A DNA stretch of 25,154 bases from Zopfochytrium polystomum (lineage: Eukaryota > Chytridiomycota > Chytridiomycetes > Chytridiales > Chytridiaceae). The DNA is taken from contig JAIVFJ010000554.1 in the NCBI GenBank assembly GCA_025765615.1, positions 1-25,154 on the forward strand. Direction: 5' to 3'. The notes beneath the pieces were generated by a model, which was given only the letters and a program-made list of their open reading frames with translations, searched no databases and was not told the DNA's origin. Position numbers and translations under genes: made by a program. The first letter of the stretch is position 1. The number at the start of each line of letters is the position of its first letter. Shown here one piece after another: positions 1 to 6,700 of the stretch.

Positions 1-75
1 CTAAAGAAACTCTATATCGAAGGTTCGACAAACATTGTCCTTAACGAAAAAGAGCAAAAAAATATGATTTGGTAA
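1..75 (+). CDS. 3' end of an unknown reading frame, or first exon of the next gene
   Basis: Frame 1 is open from the window edge to a TAA at 73-75, ending in NEKEQKNMIW. The only stop overlaps a good splice-donor-like GTAAGT at 72-77, so this could be a separate gene end or an upstream exon of the 131-667 frame. Removing 72-114 (GTAAGT...TTTAG, 43 nt) would keep the frame open into that gene. No family recognised. The NEK(E/D)Q stretch loosely resembles the coiled coil of the gene at 4126, which is too short to prove homology. Confidence 0.3.
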   Translation, partial: LKKLYIEGSTNIVLNEKEQKNMIW

Positions 76-130
76 GTTGTCTCATTGTTTTTTGTCTAAA
101 ACTCACATATTTAGTCAAATCATTGCTTTT

Positions 131-667
131 ATGTTTCAGATGATGTGGTTGCGAAAATATGATATGGAAGCTTTGGATAAAATGGCTCGTACACCAGTTC
201 GTATGGAAGTTTTGGAAGTAAAATCTATTCTCACACAGTGCGATTTTCTTGTGGAATCGTTGCTCATTCGTTTGTACGACGACGAAAACCGAGGAAGCGG
301 TGTCTCGAATGGAATTCTGACAGGAATGTGGAAATTATCATCAAAGCCAGAGAAACAACTGAAAGCTCCAGACACTTTCGACCCAACATTTCTTCCAAAT
401 TTGCCGCCACGAGCAGCGCGTTGTTCAAAAGCTGTTGAAGTTGTAATTCCAATTAAGCGTAAACCTGACTCTTCGAACCACAACAATCCTAAAAAAGCAA
501 AGAGTGTCCTGAATACAAGCTTGATCGAATTATGCGACAACGATCAAGATCTCGCAGAGGCGTTATTCAAGTGGCTTTCAAATCAACGACCTGATGCCAA
601 CAAAGTTATTAAGTGGGCGTCGTCGAATGATAGTAAAAAACTCCTTGAAGTCATTGAAATTGATTGA
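131..667 (+). CDS. Hypothetical protein with bipartite nuclear-localisation-like motif
   Basis: Open frame ending in TGA at 665. It is open from TTG 77; the first in-frame ATG is 131, with another at 140, so the start is uncertain and 131 is chosen as first ATG. The product is about 178 aa, hydrophilic, without signal peptide or membrane segment. A proline-rich middle precedes a lysine-rich patch, KRKPDSSNHNNPKKAK, which fits a bipartite nuclear-localisation pattern (two basics, about ten residues, a basic cluster). The C-terminal 50 residues look helical and acidic (SLIELCDNDQDLAEALFKWL). I recognise no family. If the NLS is real, the protein acts in a nucleus or a nucleus-dependent virus cycle. 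Its upstream end may be spliced (see 1-75). The next gene downstream is the IS607 element. Confidence 0.5.
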   Translation: MFQMMWLRKYDMEALDKMARTPVRMEVLEVKSILTQCDFLVESLLIRLYDDENRGSGVSNGILTGMWKLSSKPEKQLKAPDTFDPTFLPNLPPRAARCSKAVEVVIPIKRKPDSSNHNNPKKAKSVLNTSLIELCDNDQDLAEALFKWLSNQRPDANKVIKWASSNDSKKLLEVIEID

Positions 668-744
668 AACTGCTTCTTTACCAAATTGAAATTTGACGTT
701 TTTTACTTCTAGAACAAAGTTACATTTCAGTTTGATAAGAAATT

Positions 745-1013
745 GACATGTCACAAACTCTTCTGGCCATATTCTGTCAAGGTAATACCATAGACATGTC
801 ACGCTCGTTCTGAAAGAACGACTTGTCAACGATCACGTGATGCGTCTCGAAAAACATTCTTTGACTTGTCTCGGTTTTTGTGTTGTTTCAAGAAACACGT
901 TTACATGTCACTGTTGCAACAAAGAATTTATTTTTTGTTCACGGTAATGTCCAGAAAGACATATCAGAAAGAACGACTTGTCAGGGCTTGTGTAACGAAA
1001 GAACGCCTTGTCA
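745..1013 (+). repeat. Cluster of GACWTGTCA repeats upstream of tnpA (probable recombinase sites)
   Basis: The 366 bases between the gene ending at 667 and the long tnpA frame hold no gene. They contain eight copies or near copies of a 9-mer close to GAC(A/T)TGTCA: 745-753, 793-801, 820-828, 863-870 (8 bases), 902-910 (TACATGTCA), 958-966 (GACATATCA), 975-983 and 1005-1013 (GCCTTGTCA). Three copies (820, 975, 1005) sit in a longer shared context, GAAAGAACGMCTTGTCA. IS607-family serine recombinases are known to bind repeats near the element end. I infer that these are TnpA binding sites marking the left end. A TCACGTGA palindrome lies at 833-840. Confidence 0.55.
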
Positions 1014-1171
1014 TGATCCTTTAAGACGAGCCGATGACGGTGAATAAAACGATTTTGAAAAAATTGAAATTCTTACACAGTTTATCTATAGCATCTAAAG
1101 TGTGTAAATTGCAATTGCGTTTGAATAATGCAAATTATTTCTTATTTAAAAATAAAAATCAACAGATTGTA

Positions 1172-1867
1172 ATGAATGGATCATTCACAACATCTCCAAC
1201 AACTTACATCTCGGCTAATAAAATTACTAGACAAGTCGATATCACTTCCAACACACTACGCAGATGGGCGACTGAAGGCAAAATCAAAAGTATCCGTGCA
1301 GGAGATGGTCTCAGCAAACGTCTCTACGATGCAAACGACGTTGAAAAATTACTCGGCATCAAAAAATCTAACACCTTCATTAGAAGAACAATTCTCTATG
1401 CCCGAGTTTCTAGTTCTCATCAACAAGAAGATCTTGAACGTCAGATTAAAACACTTAGTGAAAGGATACAATCTGGCGAAGTCATCAAAGATATCGGTTC
1501 AGGCATTAACTTCAAGAGACCGGGCTTTACGCGTCTTTTGGAACTCGTCTTCTCCGGTTCTGTCGACACCATTGTGGTTACCTACAAAGACCGATTGTGT
1601 CGATTCGGATTTGAACTCGTTGAATGGATATGTCACAAACACAATACAAAAATCATGGTTCTCCATCAAATGTCAGAAACAGAGAACTCAAGCTCAACAA
1701 CAGAACTCGCAGAGGACTTACTTGCAATCACTACACACTTTGTTGCAAAAACAAATGGACTCAGAGCGGCCAAGTACAGAAAGGAACGAAAACAACGAAC
1801 AGAACATCAACAGTGCGACGAAGTTCAGAGTGTATCCCAAGACCAAGGACCAAGTGACTCGAATTAA
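1172..1867 (+). CDS. tnpA: IS607-family serine recombinase (TnpA)
   Basis: Small serine resolvase/integrase that moves IS607-type elements. From ATG 1172 the product is 231 aa. Residues about 10-60 form the MerR-like winged helix (YISANKITRQVDITSNTLRRW...GKIKSIR). The catalytic domain starts at TILYARVSSSHQQEDLERQ, where the Ser of ARVSS is the expected nucleophile. Then come the family blocks GSGINFKRPGFTRLLE, VVTYKDRLCRFGFELVEW and the C-terminal ELAEDLLAITTHFVAKTNGLRAAK. All key motifs are present and uninterrupted. The frame is open back to an ATG at 1034, which would add 46 residues unlike the family, so 1172 is preferred. The gene overlaps tnpB by 113 bases, as is common in IS607 elements. 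Upstream repeats at 745-1013 are likely its binding sites. Confidence 0.9.
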   Translation: MNGSFTTSPTTYISANKITRQVDITSNTLRRWATEGKIKSIRAGDGLSKRLYDANDVEKLLGIKKSNTFIRRTILYARVSSSHQQEDLERQIKTLSERIQSGEVIKDIGSGINFKRPGFTRLLELVFSGSVDTIVVTYKDRLCRFGFELVEWICHKHNTKIMVLHQMSETENSSSTTELAEDLLAITTHFVAKTNGLRAAKYRKERKQRTEHQQCDEVQSVSQDQGPSDSN

Positions 1868-3023
1868 ACAATGGTTAGGTGCTACAAGAAAATTATACAA
1901 CCAAATTTTAAATTATCAAAATAACTTACCAAAACTTGATTTAAATATTAAAAACCTTCGAGCAAAGTTTATTAACAATGAAAATTATGTAACAAAAGAC
2001 ACATGGATGCTCGACATACCTTACGATGTTAGAGACGAGGCATTGAGAGACATTCTTAAAAACTATAAATCAAACTTAGCAAAAGTGAAGAAGAATCCTG
2101 GGTACACCTTTCAATTACGATTCAAATCAAAGAAAGATAATCAACAGTCTATGACGGTGCTTGAAAAACACTGGGAAAAGAAAAGTAGTTCAATGTTTAA
2201 AAATACGTACGACTTTCTCTTTGAAGGTGGAAAAGCACGTCCTTCTTCACTTGGTCATTCTTCAAGATTGATCAAAACCAGAACAAACGAATTCTTCTTA
2301 TGTGTACCTAAGAGTAGCGAAAGCCAAGCACCTCAGGTACGCGAGAAGAGAATCGTATCTCTGGATCCCGGTGTAAGGAGTTTTCTAACGTGCTATGACA
2401 CGAATGGAAACGCATTTGATATCGGTAACAAAGACGTTTCGAAATTAATGTGTTTATTTGATTACAAAAGCAAACTTCAATCAAAGATGTCTAAAACAAA
2501 TCATAGGCATCGTTACAAGATGAGGAAAGCGATGTTGAGAATCAATAAACGAATTAAGAACATGGTAATGGATTGTCATAAAAAAGGGGCTAAGTTCCTG
2601 TGTTCGAATTTCGATTTAGTCTTAGTTCCAAGATTAAATATGCACCGATTCAGATTTGCGAATTCAACACTTCGTAAAAAAATGGCCATATGGAACCATT
2701 GTTCATTCGTGGACAGAATTCTTATGAAACAAGAACACTACTCTGATTGCAAAGTCGTTGAAGTGACAGAAGAATACACAAGTAAAACTTGCAGTGGCTG
2801 TGGCTATGTTAAACATGATTTAGGTTCAAACAAAACTTATGTTTGTAATGAATGTGAACGTGTGTTTGACAGAGACTTAAATGGTGCAAGAAACGTGCTT
2901 GTAAAGTATGTGACTGAAAAACTTCATGACCATGTAGAAAGAGCAGTAAAATTATTGAGGCCTGGCTCCCATGACCAAAGCGTGGCTATTGACACTGTTG
3001 TCTCTGCAGTGTTTGGTAGCTGA
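1755..3023 (+). CDS. tnpB: TnpB/Fanzor2-like RNA-guided nuclease of the IS607 element
   Basis: 422-aa RuvC-type nuclease. Numbering from Met at 1755: an N-terminal OrfB-type helical segment (TKFRVYPKTKDQ...W.GATRKLYNQILN), RuvC-I with D204 in RIVSLDPGVRSF, RuvC-II region LVPRLN with P292 where TnpBs usually have Glu, a zinc finger C345-x2-C348...C-x2-C, and RuvC-III with D374 in DRDLNGARN. Glu336, Glu339 and Glu340 lie 44-48 residues after P292, just before YTSKTCSGCG, and E340 is a candidate replacement. This matches the rearranged active site reported for Fanzors and some TnpBs. The frame is open back to 1176, but that part only shadows tnpA, so ATG 1755 is chosen. TnpB/Fanzor proteins use a guide RNA usually encoded at the 3' end of the gene. 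The frame is intact. Confidence 0.9.
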   Translation: MDSERPSTERNENNEQNINSATKFRVYPKTKDQVTRIKQWLGATRKLYNQILNYQNNLPKLDLNIKNLRAKFINNENYVTKDTWMLDIPYDVRDEALRDILKNYKSNLAKVKKNPGYTFQLRFKSKKDNQQSMTVLEKHWEKKSSSMFKNTYDFLFEGGKARPSSLGHSSRLIKTRTNEFFLCVPKSSESQAPQVREKRIVSLDPGVRSFLTCYDTNGNAFDIGNKDVSKLMCLFDYKSKLQSKMSKTNHRHRYKMRKAMLRINKRIKNMVMDCHKKGAKFLCSNFDLVLVPRLNMHRFRFANSTLRKKMAIWNHCSFVDRILMKQEHYSDCKVVEVTEEYTSKTCSGCGYVKHDLGSNKTYVCNECERVFDRDLNGARNVLVKYVTEKLHDHVERAVKLLRPGSHDQSVAIDTVVSAVFGS

Positions 3024-3089
3024 ACAAAAGCTGTAAGTTATATGGAGTTAACATCTAGAATAGAAATGTTCGAAATGTTAACAATGTTG

Positions 3090-3105
3090 ACTTATAGTCC
3101 AGGCG
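3090..3105. repeat. 16-bp direct repeat, copy 1 (ACTTATAGTCCAGGCG)
   Basis: Exact copy of 4691-4706. This copy lies 67 bases past the tnpB stop and could mark or lie near the right end of the IS607 element. Read on the minus strand it contains GGACTATA, which resembles the TATA promoter at 3836-3854. A TCACGTGA palindrome follows at 3106-3113. Confidence 0.6.
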
Positions 3106-3256
3106 TCACGTGAGTCTGCAGATGTTTCCAGTGGAAATGGTTACAAATTGGAACATATTATGGAACATCATATAAAAGTTCCTGATAATAATATTTTTTA
3201 TTTTTTGGTCTCCTTGACTGCAATCAACACGATCACTATCGCCTTTCCCATTCCAG

Positions 3257-3802
3257 CTAAGGTCTTTTGTAATTGAAGTGATTCGTATCTATTTGTTTTT
3301 CGTTTAATTTTATATTACATTCTATTTGAACGTACCTTCCACATCGACACAACATAGCCCATTGCTCACAGTTGCTTTTGAACACGTCATACTTTGGAAT
3401 TTCCTTCGGGCCAAGATTTAATAAAGTCTTGGCGTTTTTTAGTGAAGTTTCCAAGTTGATTCGGCGTTGTTCTGGTGATTCGTCGAAATATACAATTCGA
3501 AATTTTTGAAGACTGAGATCAAACCCACTGATCGCTGTGTAAATATCTTCTTTAATCCACTTGTTCGAATAGTGGTACACGATATCTTTCTCATCTTCAG
3601 TTCCGTCATTTTCTGTTCCACCGTAAATTAAGTAGTGATGAGGGGCCTTTTCACCACCGTCGATCATAGGATGAATGAATAGATCGCCGGGCTCAAGCTT
3701 TTTCAACAGTACTTTCATTACACCGTCAAATGAGCCTTGTGGTTGAATATTGGTATCGGTGATGTGATTGAGTTCGGATATCATGGACCAAATTTTCTCC
3801 AT
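3257..3802 (-). CDS. LRAT/NlpC-P60-like thiol acyltransferase or hydrolase
   Basis: 181-aa product from ATG at 3802. That start gives the usual TATA spacing (TATATAAA about 44 bases upstream) and a purine context; an in-frame ATG at 3862 lies upstream of the TATA box. The order PGDLFIH (residues 38-44), PHHYLIYGG (54-62) and SNCEQWAMLCRCG (143-155) is that of LRAT/HRASLS-type papain-like folds: GDL strand, catalytic His before a Y-G turn, and Cys in an NCEHF-like motif. Predicted pair: H55 or H56 with C145. Such proteins transfer or hydrolyse acyl groups on lipids and occur in several large DNA viruses. The usual C-terminal membrane anchor is absent. It is divergent from the gene at 4126 and intact. 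Activity is inferred. Confidence 0.7.
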   Translation of the reverse strand: MEKIWSMISELNHITDTNIQPQGSFDGVMKVLLKKLEPGDLFIHPMIDGGEKAPHHYLIYGGTENDGTEDEKDIVYHYSNKWIKEDIYTAISGFDLSLQKFRIVYFDESPEQRRINLETSLKNAKTLLNLGPKEIPKYDVFKSNCEQWAMLCRCGRYVQIECNIKLNEKQIDTNHFNYKRP

Positions 3803-3835
3803 TTTTAGTTGAAAATAAAAAGTATATTGAAAACT

Positions 3836-3854
3836 GTCGCGCTTTATATAGTCC
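3836..3854 (-). promoter_or_regulatory. TATA-type promoter of the LRAT-like gene
   Basis: On the minus strand this reads GGACTATATAAAGCGCGAC. TATATAAA lies about 44 bases before the ATG at 3802. The TATA box followed by GCGCG is shared with the divergent promoter at 4080-4095, so both genes are probably controlled alike. Confidence 0.6.
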
Positions 3855-4079
3855 ACTCTCAACTGAAAAGAATAAAGTTCTCGAAAATATTCTATACTTA
3901 GAAGTTCACTCTTGGTTCACGAACTTTTTCATTGACAAGGACAGACGAAGTTCTCTTTAGCATCACATTCAAAAAAACACAGAACGACATTCTATTCACC
4001 ATCATTCAATGAAAACAAAACTTCACCAAAATTCTCGAAAAATGTTCTTTACCTGTTGCTAAATAAAGAAACGTTTTTT

Positions 4080-4095
4080 GCTATATAAGTGCGCG
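4080..4095 (+). promoter_or_regulatory. TATA-type promoter of the gene at 4126
   Basis: Reads GCTATATAAGTGCGCG, with the TATA box about 40 bases before ATG 4126. It is the mirror partner of 3836-3854. The 262 bases between the two start codons (3803-4125) show nothing else recognisable. Confidence 0.6.
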
Positions 4096-4125
4096 ATGTT
4101 GTGAAATAAAACCATTAAGAAAAAA

Positions 4126-4476
4126 ATGAATATGGCCGGAGCTGCACCTGTGCTAAACGATATGAGTATGTTACTTGCCGTCGTAATGTTTGTTATGTGG
4201 CGGCTCTTTGAATCGAATCAAGAAAACAAACGACTTCGAAACGAAATTAAAGAAAAGACCCATGTTCATAAACAAGAACTCGACAAAAAAACAGTGTTCA
4301 TCAACAAGAGCTTAACGAAAAAGACCAGCAAATCGCGGCCTTGTGTAAAGAATATCATACTTTACGCCTTCAACAAAGGTATCATATTTTTTAGGCCAAT
4401 GTCCAAAGATGATTTGCTTCGTCACGATGGGCCTCGTGTAACAGAATTAAGATCACCTCGCAATAAAATATTGTGA
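4126..4476 (+). pseudogene. Small membrane-anchored coiled-coil protein, probably frameshifted
   Basis: The ORF starts MNMAGAAPVLND, followed by a hydrophobic segment (about residues 13-27, MSMLLAVVMFVMW) that looks like a signal anchor, then a charged coiled coil (ENKRLRNEIKEK). After a run of seven A at about 4286-4292 the frame departs. Another frame continues the coiled coil (HQQELNEKDQQIAAL) to a TAG near 4393, and VHKQELD upstream pairs with VHQQELN downstream, an internal duplication. One base missing from the A-run would explain this. As it stands the ORF ends at 4476 with an unrelated basic tail. The break could be real or a homopolymer sequencing error. No family recognised. Confidence 0.55.
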
Positions 4477-4507
4477 TTCTGGATTGCGTGAATTTGCGTT
4501 CTTTCTA

Positions 4508-4545
4508 AATATTAAATAAAACAAATCACAGTTGTATTTAATATT
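4508..4545 (+). terminator. Hairpin at the 3' end of the 4126 gene
   Basis: Perfect 11-bp arms AATATTAAATA and TATTTAATATT around a 16-base loop containing AAAACAAATC, 32 bases after the stop at 4476. Hairpins at transcript ends are known in mimiviruses; the role here is inferred. Confidence 0.4.
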
Positions 4546-4690
4546 TCATTTTGGTATGCCGCAATCGAATTTAATGAAATTGTACTAATAATTTCTAGAA
4601 CGCAAGTACCATCAATCGCCTAACTTTTTCATCCATCCAATCTTTGTCCATCGACAATACCAATGCTGCCTTTAAGGCTTTGTGATATTA

Positions 4691-4706
4691 ACTTATAGTC
4701 CAGGCG
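4691..4706. repeat. 16-bp direct repeat, copy 2 (ACTTATAGTCCAGGCG)
   Basis: Exact copy of 3090-3105, 1.6 kb away in the same orientation. The pair brackets the LRAT-like gene and the 4126 gene. Confidence 0.6.
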
Positions 4707-4847
4707 CCTGAGAAATGTCATTTTAATTTACACCAGTTTGCTTATAAATAGTAAGAAATTATAAACATGAATTGAATTTGAAGAATTACCAAATGTGAAA
4801 AGCAATATCCATGGACAGCTGGTAGGACTGTTGTTTATTATTGTACT

Positions 4848-5726
4848 TTAAGATCGATTCTTCAACCAATTCAAAACTTCAGCGCGGGACATGTTTTGTA
4901 ATTGATCGAAAATATTCTTGAGTTCAATGTGGAACGTAAGTTTTATAACAGGAAAACCGTCAAAGTCTTGGTAATTAGGTGAAAAGTGCGTTTCTGGAGA
5001 GCGGTCACTTGAAACAGCGAAGAACTCAAATGCGTCCGATCGATGATATTCTTGAATACGTTCGACAGTTTTATGAGAGTAACAGTTTCCAAATATAACA
5101 GGAATTGGATTGAATGTCTGTGCTGGATTCCAGACTGATTGAAATGCTATCAGCGAGAAGATATCACACATAAAAGTTGAATAAAGAACAAACGTACGAT
5201 CTTTACAAATATTCATGAGGTGAGCAGCCGCATCGTTTGGTGCACTAACGAGTGGTTGATCTGTCTTTTTGATATCTCTCGAGTAAACCAAGTTCCCCTC
5301 CGAATCACCGTGACCGATTACGATTATAGATCTGATTTCGATTGCTTTGATAGCTCTCAATCTTGACCAATCGTAAGGCGAATATACAAACTCCACGTAT
5401 GGGTTTTGAGCGCGTAGACCGAATACGTTTGTGAGAAGGGACCGAGCTGAATCAAACGTGTACGGGTGGTTGTTGTTGACAGATGGCAGCAAAACGACAA
5501 GATCACGCATCTTTGTTCTGCGAAACACCATAATTGTCTTCCACCAGTTTTGGATTCTTTTTATTTGTTCAATTTCATGACATGTCATTCGCTCAAAATG
5601 AGCAACTCTGTGTTGCAAGTTGTTTTTCGTAACAACTAAAGAACTCAAGTACTGTAAAGAATACAACATTCTGATACTTGTATTCTTTCGATACACGTTC
5701 ATTTTTTTGTAGATAACTCTATTCAT
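4848..5726 (-). CDS. Caspase/CHAT-like fold protein (putative clan CD peptidase)
   Basis: The frame is open from 6029, but residues before about 102 only mirror the plus-strand array, so the gene cannot start there. In-frame ATGs are at 5726, 5702, 5669 and 5588; the longest plausible product (5726) is about 292 aa. A basic N-terminal region is followed by alternating strand and helix blocks: MRDLVVLLPSVNN, IRSIIVIGHGDSEGNLVYS, RTFVLYSTFMCDIFS, PIPVIFGNCYSHK, FEFFAVSSDRSPETHFSPN. A buried strand ending in His-Gly and a later strand ending in Asn-Cys is the arrangement of clan CD peptidases and CHAT domains, so a His/Cys dyad is proposed. That is fold-level inference; no closer family is recognised. 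The gene's 5' end abuts the array at about 5730, so its promoter or N-terminus may have been replaced. Confidence 0.55.
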   Translation of the reverse strand: MNRVIYKKMNVYRKNTSIRMLYSLQYLSSLVVTKNNLQHRVAHFERMTCHEIEQIKRIQNWWKTIMVFRRTKMRDLVVLLPSVNNNHPYTFDSARSLLTNVFGLRAQNPYVEFVYSPYDWSRLRAIKAIEIRSIIVIGHGDSEGNLVYSRDIKKTDQPLVSAPNDAAAHLMNICKDRTFVLYSTFMCDIFSLIAFQSVWNPAQTFNPIPVIFGNCYSHKTVERIQEYHRSDAFEFFAVSSDRSPETHFSPNYQDFDGFPVIKLTFHIELKNIFDQLQNMSRAEVLNWLKNRS

Positions 5727-5732
5727 GTAAAT

Positions 5733-5999
5733 GAGAAGTTGAGAGTGGAGAGAGAGATGGGGATAAGAGTGGAGAGAGGAAGAGTGAGAGTGTCGAGAGC
5801 AGTGGAAAAGATGAAGAGAGAAGAGTATGAGTGGGAGAGAGAAGGGATACTGACAAGACAGATAGTGATAAAAAAGAGGATATTTTTGAAAGAAGAAAGA
5901 AGGAGAGTGGGAGAGAAGAGTGAATGGAGATACGGGATGTGGAGGGAAAGAAGAGGGAAGGATAGTGGAGAATGGAAGATAGAGTGGAGAGAAGAGTGA
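5733..5999 (+). pseudogene. 5'-truncated member of the array family
   Basis: The frame reads EKLRVEREMGIRVERGRVRV, which aligns with EKLKWERETGIKLERGRVEV of the intact gene at 6169 (its residues about 68-87), and continues to a TGA at 5997. The zinc knuckle, the F-box-like segment and the upstream promoter block are all missing. The homology starts at about 5733, directly beside the first codons of the minus-strand gene, so a recombination junction removed the 5' half. The conserved hairpin follows at once. An in-frame ATG at 5739 exists but is unlikely to be a functional start. Confidence 0.7.
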
Positions 6000-6008
6000 A
6001 GAGGAGAG

Positions 6009-6061
6009 AAAAAAAAAAGCTCTTAGCATTGCAGCCAGCAGTGTTGAGAGCTTTTTTTTTT
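6009..6061 (+). terminator. Array hairpin 1
   Basis: Outer stem A10-GCTCT with AGAGC-T10, inner arms GCATTGC and GCAGTGT, loop AGCCA. The outer stem differs from the other copies (GCTCT/AGAGC instead of GCCCA/TGGGC) yet still pairs. Confidence 0.75.
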
Positions 6062-6095
6062 TATGTCAGAAAGTTGAACGCGACAGAGAAGAGAA

Positions 6096-6138
6096 GGTCA
6101 CGTGACAAAGAGGAAGGTCTTGGCGGAGGAAAAACTGA
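6096..6138 (+). promoter_or_regulatory. Upstream block of the 6169 gene
   Basis: GGTCACGTGAC (6096-6106), CTTGGCGG (6119-6126) and AAAACTGA (6131-6138), the last 30 bases before the ATG. The same order and spacing recur in the array. Confidence 0.65.
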
Positions 6139-6168
6139 ATTTTGTGAGGATTTAGTAGAGAGCAAAGG

Positions 6169-6612
6169 ATGTGTGACTACGAGTGCAAGCGAGGAGCGAA
6201 GAAAGGAAAAGTGTGTGGAGTGAAGTCGAGAGATGGAAAGGAAAAGTGTAGTAAACACAGAAAAGAGAAGAAAGGAGGGAAGCGAGAGGAGGAGAAGATA
6301 GTGATGAAGTTTCCGATGGAGATAGTGGGGATGATAATGAGATATGTGGGAGTGAAGTGGAGTATAGAAGAGAAGTTGAAGTGGGAAAGGGAGACGGGAA
6401 TAAAATTGGAAAGGGGAAGAGTGGAGGTGAGAGAAGAAGTGAAGGAAAGTATAAGGTGGAAGAGTTGGTCGATGAGGAGAGAAGGGATGGCAGCAATATG
6501 GGAAGAAAAGGATGGAAAAGAGATAAATATGACAGTGAGGGGGATGAAGTGTGTGAGACTGATAGAAGAGGCAGGAAGGAATTTGAGAGGAGCAAACATG
6601 GTAAGCTGGTAA
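6169..6612 (+). CDS. Zinc-knuckle plus F-box-like protein
   Basis: 147 aa, intact. Residues 2-30 form a C-x13-C-x10-C-x2-H zinc-knuckle-like motif (C2, C16, C27, H30) with the signature KG.VCG. A Lys/Glu linker is followed by KFPMEIVGMIMRYV at about 47-60, which fits the start of an F-box (LPxEI...I). The C-terminal half holds the family block EKLKWERETGIKLERGRVEV. F-box proteins bind Skp1 and deliver targets to SCF ubiquitin ligases. Knuckle-like motifs of this kind are frequent in giant-virus paralogous families. The array neighbours share the N-terminus and the control signals. I infer a ubiquitin-adaptor or regulatory role. The start is fixed by conservation of MCDYE in four paralogues. 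Confidence 0.7.
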   Translation: MCDYECKRGAKKGKVCGVKSRDGKEKCSKHRKEKKGGKREEEKIVMKFPMEIVGMIMRYVGVKWSIEEKLKWERETGIKLERGRVEVREEVKESIRWKSWSMRREGMAAIWEEKDGKEINMTVRGMKCVRLIEEAGRNLRGANMVSW

Positions 6613-6637
6613 GGTGATAAGCTAGTGTGTGTAAGAG

Positions 6638-6681
6638 AAAGCCCATAGCATTGCAGCCAGCAGTGTAGTGGGCTTTTTTTT
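6638..6681 (+). terminator. Array hairpin 2
   Basis: AAAGCCCA...TGGGCTTT outer stem, inner GCATTGC/GCAGTGT, loop AGCCA, T-run. It lies 25 bases after the stop of the 6169 gene. Confidence 0.75.
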
Positions 6682-6700
6682 ATGGTGGTTTTTAGAACGA

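Larger units (their letters stand above)
4477..4847. other. Intergenic region with an inverted repeat and a 16-bp repeat
   Basis: No gene is supported here. An 11-bp inverted repeat (AATATTAAATA 4508-4518, TATTTAATATT 4535-4545) lies just after the gene ending at 4476 and could act as an RNA 3'-end hairpin; AATAAA lies in its loop side. On the minus strand a short open stretch of 28 codons (about 4601-4687) has a protein-like composition but no start codon at its head. The 16-bp repeat is at 4691. Confidence 0.5.

Noticed and set aside
72..139. Intron ending at TTTCAG (139)
   Set aside because: Joining 71 to 140 creates a TGA; only the TTTAG acceptor at 114 keeps the frame open.
1176..1754. 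N-terminal extension of tnpB back to 1176
   Set aside because: It overlaps tnpA in another frame and has no TnpB-like residues; the family N-terminus begins after 1755.
5727..6029. N-terminal 100 residues of the long minus-strand frame at 4848-6029
   Set aside because: Ser/Phe/Leu/Pro-rich sequence is the mirror of the purine-rich array gene on the plus strand; the real gene starts at or after 5726.
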